64,000 nt of DNA from Nocardioides alkalitolerans DSM 16699 (GTDB lineage Bacteria; Actinomycetota; Actinomycetes; Propionibacteriales; Nocardioidaceae): NCBI RefSeq assembly GCF_000426525.1, contig NZ_AUFN01000012.1, forward strand, positions 364,322 to 428,321, read 5' to 3'. The translations under genes were made by a program, and so were the position numbers. Positions 34,127 through 43,390 of the stretch are shown one piece after another; within the stretch, counting starts at the first letter, position 1, and every line of letters starts with the position of its first letter. The notes below the pieces were generated by a model. It ran no database searches and was not told the DNA's origin. It saw only the letters and a program-made list of their open reading frames with translations.

Positions 34127-35713
34127 TCAGTCGTACCCCGCCTCGACCCACCACCCGTCGTCGGTGCACGCCATGAGCCACGCGCGCCCGTCGACGCCGA
34201 CGACCTGGAACCGCGCCGCGCGCCGGGTCGGTGAGCCGGACTCCTCCCACCACGCCTCGTCGACCGGCCACGGGCCGGCCCAGGCGTCGACGGGCAGCCA
34301 GCCGGCGTCGGGCACCCGCACGGTGGTCGGCTCCCCCGTGACCCAGCCCCGCTCGTCGACCCGCACGGGCACCCCGCCCGCGTCGAGCACCTCGCTCGGC
34401 AGCGGCTCGGCGAAGACCCGCACGGGCGCCGGGCCGGGGACCTGTCCGGGCCACGGCCGGTCGACGGGGCGGAGCCCGACCGAGCGCTCCCCCCACGGCA
34501 CCACTGCCTGCCGGGCGGCCGGCGTACGCCCGCCCTGGGCGACCGGCACGACCACCGCGTCGTAGCCGAGCATCGCCTGCACCCGCGCCATGCCGCGCTC
34601 GACGAGCTCGTCGGCGCCACCGCCCCAGAGCGCCTCCGCGTGGGCGGCGGCCGGCTCGGCCACCTCGGGCACGAAGCGCACCCGTGTCACCGGCTCCGCG
34701 ATCGCCGCCACGGAGCGTCGGCTGCGCACCGACCCCTGGGCCTGGCCCTGCAGCTGCCAGTGCACCCGGTCGACGAGGTCGCGGGCGGAGAAGTGCCGCG
34801 GGTGCAGCCAGGCACGCGACGAGACCACGACGTCCTCGCCCCGCGGCCCCGCGCACGAGGCCTCGACGCGCACCGCGGTAGCCACGAGCTGCCGCTCGGC
34901 CAGCCCGGCCACGAACGTCTCGGTGGTCGTGCGCACGCTGAAGCAGATGGCCTCCACCGACTCCAGGGGCGGCTCGAAGACCACCTCGCAGGCCAGCTCG
35001 GGCGGTGGACGACGCGCACCCAGCAGCGTCGTGTCCTCGCCCCGGGCCCGGCGCCAGATCTCCGCGCCGTACGCCCCGAAGCGGCGTCCGACGTCACCGC
35101 CGGGCAGGGCCGCGAAGTCGCCGAGCGTGCGCAGCCCGAGCCGCCGCAGCAGCGAGACCAGCTCGGTCGCCGCCCCGTCGGCCAGCAGCGCCTCCACCGG
35201 CAGGGCGCGCAGGTAGACGGCCGACTCCCCCGGCTCGACGACCACGTGGGTCTGCACGTCGGCGCGCCGCGCCGCCTGCTCGGCGGTGAAGAGGTCGTCG
35301 GCGACGCCGATGCGCACGTCCCAGACCCCGGCATCGACGAGCGTCTCGGCCAGCAGCGCGGCCGCGTGCGGCTCGCCGCCGTAGAACCGGCCGGGCGCCC
35401 GGATCGCCAGCAGCCCGGGGCGCAGCGGCGCCACCCCCGGCCGCACGGCCTCGACCGCGGCCAGCACCGGCTCGAACGCCCGGGCGTCGCGATCGGGGTT
35501 CACCTCGAGGAGCAGCAGCTCGGGGCAGCGCGCCTGCGCGTCCCTGCGGCGCATCCCGCGGCGTACCCCCTCGGTGCGCGCCGGCCCGTTGCACACCTCG
35601 ACCACGTTGCGCGACAGCACCGCCGCGGGCAGGGCGAGCGACAGCTCCTCGTCGGCGAGCGCGGCCACCACCGACCAGTCGGGGCACCAGACCACGAGCA
35701 CCCGCCCGGCCAC
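34127..35713 (-). CDS. imuB: ImuB-like Y-family polymerase homolog
   Basis: 528 residues from GTG 35711-35713. The Y-family fold is recognisable (VEAVRPGVAPLRPGLLAIRAPGRFYGG; LRRLGLRTLGDFAALPGGDVGRRFG, a helix-hairpin-helix). The catalytic acidic residues seen in active enzymes (the SIDE motif and the DxD near the start) are missing: VVWCPDWSVVAAL takes their place. This is the mark of ImuB, the non-catalytic hub that links DnaE2, ImuA and the clamp in mutagenic repair. The start overlaps the imuA stop by one base (TAGTG). DnaE2 is not in the window. Confidence 0.85.
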   Translation of the reverse strand: MAGRVLVVWCPDWSVVAALADEELSLALPAAVLSRNVVEVCNGPARTEGVRRGMRRRDAQARCPELLLLEVNPDRDARAFEPVLAAVEAVRPGVAPLRPGLLAIRAPGRFYGGEPHAAALLAETLVDAGVWDVRIGVADDLFTAEQAARRADVQTHVVVEPGESAVYLRALPVEALLADGAATELVSLLRRLGLRTLGDFAALPGGDVGRRFGAYGAEIWRRARGEDTTLLGARRPPPELACEVVFEPPLESVEAICFSVRTTTETFVAGLAERQLVATAVRVEASCAGPRGEDVVVSSRAWLHPRHFSARDLVDRVHWQLQGQAQGSVRSRRSVAAIAEPVTRVRFVPEVAEPAAAHAEALWGGGADELVERGMARVQAMLGYDAVVVPVAQGGRTPAARQAVVPWGERSVGLRPVDRPWPGQVPGPAPVRVFAEPLPSEVLDAGGVPVRVDERGWVTGEPTTVRVPDAGWLPVDAWAGPWPVDEAWWEESGSPTRRAARFQVVGVDGRAWLMACTDDGWWVEAGYD

Positions 35714-36420
35714 TAGCCGACCTCGCGGGCGCCGCGGCCGTCGACGGACTCCAGTCGCACCGGCGACGACCGGACGCGCTCCGCGGGGCGCACCGGCTCC
35801 ATCGGCGCCAGCGGCTCGTCGGTCCCCGGGAACCAGAGGTCGGCCTGGCGCGGGGGCGCCGACCCGCGTCGTACGGCGAGCCGCGCCCGCCGGTCACGCA
35901 GCCGACCGGCCCCCTGGTCGAGGCCGGACCAGCGGGTCGCCTCCGTCGTCAGCCGCGCCTCGCAGCGGGGCCACTCGCCCCAGACCACGAGCACCGCCGA
36001 CCGCTTGCGCAGGCGGGCGTCGAGCACGCCGGCCGCCTTGGCGTCGACCCGACCACGCGGCCGCAGCACGACCAGCTTCACCACGTCGACGAGGGCGGCG
36101 GTCGCCTCCAGCCAGTGCTCGGCCGGGTCGGGCACGAGCACCGTGCGCGCGAGGTCGACCCCGAGGTCGAGCGCCGCCTGGACACCGAGGTCGGGCCAGC
36201 CGACGACCGCGACCCACTCCCCGGCGGCCGACGCCCCCGCCATCAGCGCGAGGGCCAGCGACGCCGAGTCGACGCCGTACGAGCCCCCGGCCCGCAGCTG
36301 CAGCAGCGGCGAGAGCGTGGGGTGGGTGGGCACGGGCAGCCGGGTCGGGCCGCCCTGCATCGCCGCCATCCGGTCGCGCAGCTGGGCCACGACGGAGGGT
36401 TCGACGGCGGAGGCGGACAC
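35713..36420 (-). CDS. imuA: ImuA-like protein of the mutagenesis cassette
   Basis: 235 residues from GTG 36418-36420. ATGs at 36436-36438 and 36448-36450 are in frame but would put the SOS box inside the gene, so a start after the box is preferred. The N-terminal half is RecA-like (LLQLRAGGSYGVDSASLALAL), but the Walker A Lys-Thr/Ser is missing, as in many ImuA proteins. WVAVVGWPDLGVQAALDLGVDLARTV also fits RecA/SulA-like folds. The tail is disordered and Pro-rich. It works with ImuB in SOS-induced error-prone repair. Confidence 0.8.
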   Translation of the reverse strand: MSASAVEPSVVAQLRDRMAAMQGGPTRLPVPTHPTLSPLLQLRAGGSYGVDSASLALALMAGASAAGEWVAVVGWPDLGVQAALDLGVDLARTVLVPDPAEHWLEATAALVDVVKLVVLRPRGRVDAKAAGVLDARLRKRSAVLVVWGEWPRCEARLTTEATRWSGLDQGAGRLRDRRARLAVRRGSAPPRQADLWFPGTDEPLAPMEPVRPAERVRSSPVRLESVDGRGAREVG

Positions 36421-36430
36421 CCCACGATGA

Positions 36431-36446
36431 TCGAACATTTGTTCGA
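36431..36446 (-). promoter_or_regulatory. Perfect SOS (LexA) box of imuA-imuB
   Basis: TCGAACATTTGTTCGA matches the actinobacterial consensus TCGAAC-N4-GTTCGA exactly. It ends 11 bases before the preferred imuA start and lies just past the stop of the upstream lipoprotein gene, so imuAB has its own damage-inducible promoter. Confidence 0.9.
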
Positions 36447-36462
36447 ACATCGCAAGCGCGTC

Positions 36463-37692
36463 TCAGGGTCGGTCGATCTCCGTGAACACCGGACGGCCGA
36501 CCTCGGTGGGCTCGGCCAGCAGCCGCCCGAAGTCGGTCGTGTTGCGCGACACCGAGACCAGCAACCGCCCGTCGGCGAGCTCGATCTCCGGGTGCGCCAG
36601 CGGAGCGTAGAGCAGGTTGCCGGTGTCGAAGCCGGCGGGTGCGGGCACGCGGTCGCCCTGGGTCCACGGTCCGTACGGCGCGGGCGCCGACCACACCGTC
36701 GCGAAGTCGCCGAGGTCGCCGTCCTGCTTCGACACGGCGACGAAGCCCGCCGACCCCGACGGGTCGAGCGCGTCGACCGACAACGTCTGCGAGACCCCGC
36801 CGTCCGCCGGGAGCACGGCCACCGACGACCCGATGTCGGCCTGCCAGTCGCCGCCGTCCCAGAACTCCCACCGGCTGCGGTCGCGCGGGTCGTCGACCGG
36901 CACGCGGGCGACGTGCAGCTCGCGCCCGAAGGAGCCCTCGACCTGCCGCGTGCCGTAGACGTAGAACCAGTCGTCCGTCACCGTCGCCGCCGCGCCCCAG
37001 TTGACCTGGTCGAGCGACGCGTCGTCGGGGGTGACCTCCATGCTCTCGACGAGCGTGGGGGCGCCACCGGCGCTGACCGTGAAGACGGAGGCGGTCGTGC
37101 CGAGGAAGGCGTAGTCGAGCGCCGCGTCGTTGCCCGTGCCGCCGCGACGGGTCCGCGCCGTCAGCACCACCAGCACGTCGGTGGTCTCGCCGTCGGCGAA
37201 CTCGTGCCCAGGCTCCAGCGCGACGACCGACATCGGCCAGTGCACCACCTCGCCACCGCCGTCGAGGTCGGTCGTGGTGTCGGGCACGATCGGGCCGTCG
37301 CCGTCGGGAAGCACCTGCCCCGCGCAGACGCCCGAGCTCACGAGCATCGAGTTCGAGACCACCTGCGGCGAGTACGCGTCCGTCCGCACGGTGTCGCCGA
37401 AGACCCACACGAGCCGGCCGTCGCTGAGCTGGGTTCTGGCGCCGATGTCGGCGGCCTGCCAGGCCGGCAGGTCGGTCTCCGCGAGGTAGGTGTTGAGCAG
37501 GTCGACCGACACCGCCGGCGGCTCGGCCGGGGGCGGCGGGCAGTCGGGGGCGATCCGGTACGACGTGGGGCCGGCCCCGTCGTCGGCCACCCCCGGGGTG
37601 GGCGCGTCGCCCAGCGAGCAGCCCGTGGCGACGAGCGCGAGCCCGACCGCGAGCACCAGGGGGCGGCTGCGGAGCGGGCGGCGGACGGTCAC
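36463..37692 (-). CDS. Secreted lipoprotein with a beta-propeller-like domain (DUF4185-like)
   Basis: 409 residues from GTG 37690-37692. The signal ends in the lipobox VATGCS (Cys near residue 25 as lipid anchor). The mature protein is rich in short beta strands with repeated patterns such as LVWVFGDTVR, WPMSVVALEPGHEF and DWFYVYGTRQ, which recall DUF4185 five-bladed propellers related to GH43. No catalytic residues can be assigned. It faces the outside of the cell and may bind polysaccharide or lipid; the GH10 gene lies upstream on the same strand. Confidence 0.72.
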   Translation of the reverse strand: MTVRRPLRSRPLVLAVGLALVATGCSLGDAPTPGVADDGAGPTSYRIAPDCPPPPAEPPAVSVDLLNTYLAETDLPAWQAADIGARTQLSDGRLVWVFGDTVRTDAYSPQVVSNSMLVSSGVCAGQVLPDGDGPIVPDTTTDLDGGGEVVHWPMSVVALEPGHEFADGETTDVLVVLTARTRRGGTGNDAALDYAFLGTTASVFTVSAGGAPTLVESMEVTPDDASLDQVNWGAAATVTDDWFYVYGTRQVEGSFGRELHVARVPVDDPRDRSRWEFWDGGDWQADIGSSVAVLPADGGVSQTLSVDALDPSGSAGFVAVSKQDGDLGDFATVWSAPAPYGPWTQGDRVPAPAGFDTGNLLYAPLAHPEIELADGRLLVSVSRNTTDFGRLLAEPTEVGRPVFTEIDRP

Positions 37693-37714
37693 CGCGCCAT
37701 TGTCCGGGCTGCGC

Positions 37715-37757
37715 CCCCGATCCAGCGAGGCTGCGGGGATGTCACCGTCCTCACCCG
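37715..37757. repeat. 43-bp direct repeat, copy 1 (next to the GH10 stop)
   Basis: Identical to 39666-39708 at 40 of 43 bases; the last 21 bases are fully identical (GATGTCACCGTCCTCACCCG core). It lies 16 bases beyond the GH10 stop codon. Copy 2 includes the start codon of the gene at 39690, so copy 1 reads as a duplicate of that gene's 5' end. Confidence 0.8.
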
Positions 37758-37773
37758 CCTCGCGGGCCCGGGG

Positions 37774-39549
37774 TCAGTCCGCGAGCACCTCGGTCAGTGC
37801 GACGTACGCCGGCGTCGGCTCCCCGTCGTCGAACAGGAGGTCGTGCCCCTGCTGCAGCCCGTCGTCGTCGACGAACCAGTCGTAGCGGTCGTCCACCCCC
37901 CACGTCGTGTAGGAGACGCACGCCCGAGAGCGGAGGCAGGTGGCGAGGACCGTGGCGTACTGCTCCGCCTGGGCGTCCTGACCCTCGGCGTCCGTGACGT
38001 CGTTCTCCGAGATCCGGGCCACCAGCCCGGCATCCTCGACGCTGTCGAGCGTCGTCGTGAGGTCGTCGGCCGAGATGGCGTCGGTCCCGAGGTCGTAGAC
38101 GTGGGCCTGCAGCCCCACGCCGTCGATGTGCCCACCCTGCTCGTTCGTGTCGAGGGCGAGCTGGAGCAGGGCGTCCTGACGGGGGCCCGGCACGTCGGCA
38201 CCGTTCTCGTTGATGAACTGCCTGACCTCCGGGTCCGCGACGTGGACCGCCTGCGAGACGACCACCGGGTAGCCCGGCCCGAAGACGCGGTACCAGACGT
38301 TCTCCTGCAGACCGGTGCCCTGGTCGACGTCGAACGGCTCGTTGACGACGTCGAGCGAGTCGAGACGCCCCCGGAAGTGCGTGACCACGGTGGTCACGTA
38401 GTCGAGCAGGACGTCGGCGCTGGCCCGGCGCTCCTGCTCGGAGCCGGTGGGCAGCTCGCGCATCCAGCCGGGCATCGCCTCGGTGAAGGCGATGGTGTGG
38501 CCGTGCACCGAGATGCCCTTGCTCTCCGCGAGGTCGAGGAGGGCGTCGGCCTCCTCGAAGTGGTACTCGCCCTGCCGCGGGGAGAGCGCCTGCGGCTTCA
38601 TCACGTTCTCCGGGGTGAGGGCGCCGAAGTCGCCCACGAAGGCGGCGGCGTAGTCGGCGTCCGAGGCAAGTGGACCGAGGGCCACCGCCGCGCCGACCAG
38701 GAAGTCGGGTCGAGTGCGGACGGCGAGAGCCTGCAGACCGTCCGGAGACGGTTCCGCGTCGGCCGCGGCAGGACCCGCGGTGGCCAGGGACGCACCGTCC
38801 GGTGCGGTCGCCGTGAGCGAACCGACCGTGAAGGACCCCTCGTCGCTCGACAAGCCCAGCCAGAGCTCGCCCGAGTCGAACACGTCGCCCGGGGACGGCG
38901 AGGCCACCGTCTCGCCACCGCTCGCGATCTCGAGCCGGTCACCGGAACGGTGCACGGAGAGCTCCGCCTCGGGGTCGGGGACCGTCACGTGCTCGTCGTA
39001 CGCCGGTCGAGGGTCGGTCACGTCCTGCTGGTCGGAGCCGTCGAAGACGGCGATCCGGAGGTCGTCGCCGCGGAGCGTGAGCCGCAGACCTGCCGGCTCG
39101 ATCAGGAACTCGTCGGCGATCACCGGCGGGCTGTCGTGGACAGCCAGGATGGCATCGGCGGTCACGTCCGCGAACGACGCACTGAGGGAGAAGTCGTCCG
39201 CGGCCACCAGGTGGGTTCCCGCGAGGTTGACCGGCGGGTTCGGCTGACCTCCGCCGCCGTCCTGCTCGACGATGCTCCTCCCCGTCGCCGTCACCCGCAG
39301 CCCGTCGCCGTCCGCGACGACCCCGGGCACGTGCCGCCAGTCCTGCTGCAGCACGTCGACGACGATGTCGGGTCCGGCCGACGACGAGTCGGCCGACGGG
39401 TCCGCCGAGTCCGACGGGTCCGTCGACGTGCAGCCCGCCAGGGCGAGGAGGAGCCCGACGGTCGCCACGCTCACGACGCGCCGCGGAGCGACCGTCGTCC
39501 GGGTCGCCCGCTCCCGCGGCCCGTCGGGGTGCCTCCTCGGTGCTGCCAT
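37774..39549 (-). CDS. GH10 endo-1,4-beta-xylanase, lipoprotein
   Basis: 591 residues from ATG 39547-39549. A long basic start and hydrophobic core end at the lipobox LALAGC, so the enzyme is tethered outside the membrane. Residues about 55-260 form a beta-sandwich domain (concanavalin-like). The GH10 barrel follows: ALTPENVMKPQALSPRQGEY, HGHTIAFTEAMPGWM, and DVVNEPFD with the acid/base Glu. The nucleophile Glu is in ARISENDVTD and WGVDDRYDW supports the fold. It cleaves xylan or related polymers. The gene is bracketed by a 43-bp direct repeat, suggesting insertion or loss as a unit. Confidence 0.85.
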   Translation of the reverse strand: MAAPRRHPDGPRERATRTTVAPRRVVSVATVGLLLALAGCTSTDPSDSADPSADSSSAGPDIVVDVLQQDWRHVPGVVADGDGLRVTATGRSIVEQDGGGGQPNPPVNLAGTHLVAADDFSLSASFADVTADAILAVHDSPPVIADEFLIEPAGLRLTLRGDDLRIAVFDGSDQQDVTDPRPAYDEHVTVPDPEAELSVHRSGDRLEIASGGETVASPSPGDVFDSGELWLGLSSDEGSFTVGSLTATAPDGASLATAGPAAADAEPSPDGLQALAVRTRPDFLVGAAVALGPLASDADYAAAFVGDFGALTPENVMKPQALSPRQGEYHFEEADALLDLAESKGISVHGHTIAFTEAMPGWMRELPTGSEQERRASADVLLDYVTTVVTHFRGRLDSLDVVNEPFDVDQGTGLQENVWYRVFGPGYPVVVSQAVHVADPEVRQFINENGADVPGPRQDALLQLALDTNEQGGHIDGVGLQAHVYDLGTDAISADDLTTTLDSVEDAGLVARISENDVTDAEGQDAQAEQYATVLATCLRSRACVSYTTWGVDDRYDWFVDDDGLQQGHDLLFDDGEPTPAYVALTEVLAD

Positions 39550-39665
39550 CGCTCGCGTCCTTCCGTGGAACGGGCGCCTCCGTCGGACCCGGCACGGGAC
39601 CCTACCGCCGCGTCGTGCTCACGGCGTCGGGTCCTCGCCGCTCGAGGCACCGCAGGCGGTCGCGG

Positions 39666-39708
39666 CCCCGATCCTGCGAGACTGCGCGGATGTCACCGTC
39701 CTCACCCG
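39666..39708. repeat. 43-bp direct repeat, copy 2 (start of gene 39690)
   Basis: The partner of 37715-37757 with three mismatches in 43 bases. It spans the start codon ATG 39690 of the following gene. The GH10 gene and its promoter lie between the two copies, 1.9 kb apart. Confidence 0.8.
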
Positions 39709-40199
39709 TGGTCCGCGCTCCCCTGCGCTCGCGCAACCACACCGTCGACCACGCCGCCGCCGTCACCTGGGCGCTCGCCCACGACGTGTGCGGCGTGGGT
39801 GGGCGGCTGCGGCAGGACGCCGGCGAGCTCGAGCACGCCGTCGAGCTCGTCACCCGCGCGTACGACGAGCGCGTCGGCGAGCGGCTCCGTCGCTTCGCCG
39901 AGCTGCCCGAGGGCACCTTCGTGTGGACCCGCACCCCCGACGGCCCGCTGCGCCTCGGCCGGCTCGTCGGACCCTGGTACCAGGACCGCTCCTCCGAGGC
40001 CCACACCCACGACCTCACCCACCTGCGGCCGTGCACGTGGCTCCCCGAGCCGGTGGAGGACGACGAGGCCCCGGCGGCGGTGCGCCAGACCTTCGACCGG
40101 GGCGGGCGCAACCTGCAGCGCATCCGCCCGACGTCGGCCCTCGGGGACGTCGAGTCCGAGACCGCCGCGCTCTGGGACGACCTCGCCGGTGACGCCTGA
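39690..40199 (+). CDS. Hypothetical protein
   Basis: 169 residues from ATG 39690. An N-terminal helical part (DHAAAVTWALAHDVCGVGGRL, DAGELEHAVELVTRAYDERV) precedes a beta-rich part: GTFVWTRTPDGPLRLGRLVG and HLRPCTWLPEPV, then QTFDRGGRNLQRIR. The second half recalls a small PUA/EVE-like binding domain, but I am not certain. No signal peptide. It precedes the XRE regulator gene by 61 bases. Confidence 0.65.
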   Translation: MSPSSPVVRAPLRSRNHTVDHAAAVTWALAHDVCGVGGRLRQDAGELEHAVELVTRAYDERVGERLRRFAELPEGTFVWTRTPDGPLRLGRLVGPWYQDRSSEAHTHDLTHLRPCTWLPEPVEDDEAPAAVRQTFDRGGRNLQRIRPTSALGDVESETAALWDDLAGDA

Positions 40200-40260
40200 C
40201 CCGTTCCGCCCTCAGCAGAACGGGCGGTCCGACGTCGTACGGCGTGCCTAGCATCGGCCC

Positions 40261-40641
40261 ATGGGCGAGCTGCTGCGGATGACCCCGACCACCCTCCCGA
40301 CCGGGAGCACCGGTGCGTACGGCGCACGCCCGGCCCCCGAACCGCTGTGGCGCGAGCTCACCGGCCGTGTGCTGCGCCGGCACCGCCACGAGCGGGCGGA
40401 GAAGCTGGCCGAGACCGCCGAGCGGGCCGGCGTCTCGACGCAGTACCTCTCCGAGCTGGAGCGGGGCCTCAAGGACGCCTCGTCCGAGATCCTCGCGGCC
40501 GTCGCCGGGGCGCTCGACCTGACGCTCCTCGACCTCACCCGCGAGGTCGCCCGCGACCTCGCCCCGGAGCCCGCCCGCGACCTGACCGGTCACCAGGCGC
40601 CCGCCGGCCGCCTCCGCGGCCCGCTCGCTCTCGCCGCCTGA
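40261..40641 (+). CDS. XRE-family regulator, ClgR/PopR-like
   Basis: 126 residues. The helix-turn-helix is at about residues 43-95: EKLAETAERAGVSTQYLSEL then ERGLKDASSEILAAVAGALDL, which matches the conserved core of ClgR and PopR, regulators of clp protease genes in actinobacteria. The first 30 residues are a disordered Pro-rich tail. It is convergent with the clpP gene, whose stop is 3 bases away. Because PopR controls clpP3-clpP4 in Streptomyces, a role in regulating the adjacent clpP pair is likely. The operator could not be located. Confidence 0.78.
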   Translation: MGELLRMTPTTLPTGSTGAYGARPAPEPLWRELTGRVLRRHRHERAEKLAETAERAGVSTQYLSELERGLKDASSEILAAVAGALDLTLLDLTREVARDLAPEPARDLTGHQAPAGRLRGPLALAA

Positions 40642-40644
40642 GGC

Positions 40645-41247
40645 CTACTCCCCCGGCAGCGGCTTCAGCCGGATCACCGTGTCGGCCAGCCCGTAGGCCA
40701 CGGCCTCGTCGGCGCGGAGGATCCGGTCGCGGTCGGTGTCGCGCCGCAGCGTCGCCACGCTCTGGCCCGTGTGCCTGCTCAACGCCTCCTCCAGCTCGGA
40801 GCGCACCGTGAGGATCTCGTCGGCCGCGAGGATGAGGTCCGGGATCGTGCCGCGGCCCTGGCCCGCCGGCTGGTGGAGCAGCACCCGGGCGTGCGGCAGC
40901 ACCGAGCGCTTCCCAGGCTCCCCGGCGGCGAGCAGCAGCGCCGTCGACGAGAACGCCTGGCCCACGCAGGTCGTCGCCACCGGCGCCCGCACGTACTGCA
41001 GCGTGTCGTAGAGCGCGAACGTCGAGGTCACCGAGCCGCCGGGCGAGTTCACGTAGAGGTTGATCGGCAGCTCGGGGTTCTCCGCGTCGAGGTGCAGCAC
41101 CTGGGCGATGAGCGCGTTCGCGACGCCGTCGTCGATCTCGGTGCCGAGGTAGACGATGCGCTCCTCGAGCAGGCGGCTGTAGACGTCCATCACCCGGTCG
41201 CCCCGCGGGGTGCGGCTGACGACGTTGGGGATCGTGTAGGTGCTCAT
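40645..41247 (-). CDS. clpP: ClpP-type serine protease subunit (second of the pair)
   Basis: 200 residues from ATG 41245-41247. Catalytic Ser is in [16 protein letters not shown] (the usual GQAAS is varied), His in [13 protein letters not shown], and Asp in [35 protein letters not shown] shapes the chamber. It forms tetradecameric ClpP chambers with the product of the upstream gene and works with a Clp ATPase. The start overlaps that gene's stop (ATGA). This is likely the accessory clpP3/clpP4 pair; the main clpP1-clpP2-clpX set is not in the window. Confidence 0.9.
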   Translation of the reverse strand: MSTYTIPNVVSRTPRGDRVMDVYSRLLEERIVYLGTEIDDGVANALIAQVLHLDAENPELPINLYVNSPGGSVTSTFALYDTLQYVRAPVATTCVGQAFSSTALLLAAGEPGKRSVLPHARVLLHQPAGQGRGTIPDLILAADEILTVRSELEEALSRHTGQSVATLRRDTDRDRILRADEAVAYGLADTVIRLKPLPGE

Positions 41248-41903
41248 CGCGCACCTCCCGCGACCCCGGCGAACCCGACGCCCCCACGGCCGCCCGCACC
41301 CGCGCCGACGCCCACGGGCCGCCGTACGCCCGGCCGCAGCTGCCCGAGGTCGCTCACCACCGCGTCGGCGAAGCCGTACGCGACGGCGGCCTCCGCGTCG
41401 TACACGCGGTCGCGCAGCGAGTCGGAGAAGATCGTCTCCGGCGTCTGGCCGGTCCGCTCGGCGATGATCGCGAGCACCGTGTCGCGCACCGACCGCAGGT
41501 CGTCGGCCTGCAGCTCGATGTCGGGGGCGTAGCCGCCGATGCCGGCGGAGCCCTGGTGCATCAGCACCTTCGCGTGCGGCATCACGAAGCGCTTGCCCCG
41601 GGTGCCGTTGCAGAGCAGGAACTGGCCGGCGCTGTAGGCCATGCCCAGCGCCACGGTGGAGACGTCGTTCGGCAGGAGCCGCATCGTGTCCGTGATGGCC
41701 AGCATCGCCGGCACGGAGCCGCCGGGCGAGTTGATCCAGAGGCTGATGTCGGTGGTCGGGTCGTCGTCGGCGAGCAGCACCAGCTGCGCGCAGAGCTGGC
41801 TGCCGATCTCGTCGTCGAGGGCGGAGTCGAGCAGCAGCACGCGCTGCGCCAGGAGCTCCTCGGAGGTGCGCTTGCCCAGCGCCAGGGGTCGGTTCTCGGT
41901 CAT
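41244..41903 (-). CDS. clpP: ClpP-type serine protease subunit (first of the pair)
   Basis: 219 residues from ATG 41901-41903. Ser in [16 protein letters not shown], His in [15 protein letters not shown], and Asp in [20 protein letters not shown] complete the triad; [14 protein letters not shown] is the chamber motif. The C-terminal tail ([19 protein letters not shown]) is Gly-rich and unusual for ClpP. Pairing with a second clpP and a ClgR/PopR-like regulator suggests a stress-controlled alternative protease. Coupled to the downstream gene by ATGA. Confidence 0.9.
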   Translation of the reverse strand: MTENRPLALGKRTSEELLAQRVLLLDSALDDEIGSQLCAQLVLLADDDPTTDISLWINSPGGSVPAMLAITDTMRLLPNDVSTVALGMAYSAGQFLLCNGTRGKRFVMPHAKVLMHQGSAGIGGYAPDIELQADDLRSVRDTVLAIIAERTGQTPETIFSDSLRDRVYDAEAAVAYGFADAVVSDLGQLRPGVRRPVGVGAGAGGRGGVGFAGVAGGAR

Positions 41904-42010
41904 GCCCCGAGCCTGCGGCGCCGTACGACGCCACCCCACCCCCCGCTGCCCGCGGCGGCACCGCGCTGCTCACGGCAGCAGGGCACCGCCCGGACGGCGG
42001 CGGGAGGCAC

Positions 42011-43390
42011 TCAGCGCTTGCGCTTCTCCCGCACGCGCTGGGTGATGACGATGGGCGAGCCGACGAAGCCGTACTCCTCGCGCAGCCGACGCTCGACGAA
42101 CCGCTCGTAGGAGGCGTCGAGCTTGCCGGAGGTGAAGAGGATGAACGTCGGCGGAGCGGTCGAGGGCTGCGTGCCGAACATGATCTTCGGCTGCTTGCCG
42201 CTGCGCACCGGGTGCGGGTGCTCGGCGACGAGGCGCCCGAGGAACGCGTTCAGCGCACCGGTGCCGACGCGCGTCTCCCAGCCCTCGAGGGCGCGGTCGA
42301 GCGCCGGCACGAGGCGGTCGACGTGCCAGCCCGTGCGGGCCGTGATGTTGATGCGCGGCGCCCACTGCACCTGCACGAGCTCGCGCTCGATCTCGCGGTC
42401 GAGGTAGTAGCGGCGCTCCTCGTCGACGTTGTCCCACTTGTTGAAGGCGATGACGAGCGCGCGGCCGGCCTCGCGGATGGTCTGCACGATCCGCAGGTCC
42501 TGCTCGGAGATCGAGGCGCCGCCGTCGATCACGAGCACGGCGACCTCGGCGCGGTCGATCGCCGTCGTGGTGCGCAGCGAGGCGTAGTACTCGTGGCCCG
42601 AGGCCTCCTTGACCCGCTTGCGGATGCCCGCGGTGTCGATGAAGCGCCAGGGGCGGCCGCCGAGCTCGATGAGCTCGTCGACGGGGTCGACCGTGGTGCC
42701 GGAGGCGTCGTCGACGACCACGCGGTTCTCGCCGGCGAGCTTGTTGAGCAGCGACGACTTTCCGACGTTGGGCTTGCCGACGATGGCGATGCGGCGCGGG
42801 CCGCCGACCTCGCCGTACGACGCCTCGGGCGTCTCGGGGAGCACGTCGAGGATCGCGTCGAGCAGGTCGCCCGACCCACGGCCGTGGATCGCGGAGACCG
42901 GGTAGGGCTCGCCGAGGCCGAGGTTCCACAGGCTGTAGGACTCGGTCTCGATCCGCTGGTCGTCGACCTTGTTGGCCGCCAGCACGACGGGCTTGTCGGC
43001 CTTGCGCAGCACGCGGACGACGGCCTCGTCGGCGTCGGTGATGCCCACCGTCGCGTCGACGACGAAGAGCACGGCGTCGGCGAGCGAGACGGCGATCTCG
43101 GCCTGCTCGCGGATGCGCTCGGCGAGGCCGCGGGCGTCGGGGTCCCAGCCGCCGGTGTCGACGACGGTGAAGGCGCGGCCGTTCCAGTGGGCGTCGTAGG
43201 AGACGCGGTCGCGGGTGACGCCCGGCTTGTCCTCCACGACGGCCTCACGGCGGCCGATGATGCGGTTGACCAGCGTCGACTTGCCGACGTTGGGGCGCCC
43301 CACGATGGCGAGGACGGGCGTCGGCCCGACGGGCTCCTCCTCCGGCGCGCCGTGGGCGTCGGTCTCGGTCCGGTCGTCGTGCTCGGTCAT
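42011..43390 (-). CDS. der: Ribosome biogenesis GTPase Der (EngA)
   Basis: 459 residues from ATG 43388-43390. It has two GTPase domains in tandem, each with a P-loop (GRPNVGKST near residue 31 and GKPNVGKSS near 200), a DTGG/DTAG switch and an NKxD-type motif (ANKVDD and FNKWDN). The C-terminal KH-like domain ends with [17 protein letters not shown]. Der matures the 50S ribosomal subunit. The start overlaps the upstream acyltransferase stop by ATGA; the order with cmk upstream is the conserved actinobacterial one. Confidence 0.96.
   Translation of the reverse strand: MTEHDDRTETDAHGAPEEEPVGPTPVLAIVGRPNVGKSTLVNRIIGRREAVVEDKPGVTRDRVSYDAHWNGRAFTVVDTGGWDPDARGLAERIREQAEIAVSLADAVLFVVDATVGITDADEAVVRVLRKADKPVVLAANKVDDQRIETESYSLWNLGLGEPYPVSAIHGRGSGDLLDAILDVLPETPEASYGEVGGPRRIAIVGKPNVGKSSLLNKLAGENRVVVDDASGTTVDPVDELIELGGRPWRFIDTAGIRKRVKEASGHEYYASLRTTTAIDRAEVAVLVIDGGASISEQDLRIVQTIREAGRALVIAFNKWDNVDEERRYYLDREIERELVQVQWAPRINITARTGWHVDRLVPALDRALEGWETRVGTGALNAFLGRLVAEHPHPVRSGKQPKIMFGTQPSTAPPTFILFTSGKLDASYERFVERRLREEYGFVGSPIVITQRVREKRKR

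Noticed and set aside
36115..40251. A very long open frame on the plus strand
   Set aside because: It runs antisense through imuA, two lipoprotein genes and the gene at 39690; long antisense frames are expected in DNA this GC-rich, and its composition is not protein-like.
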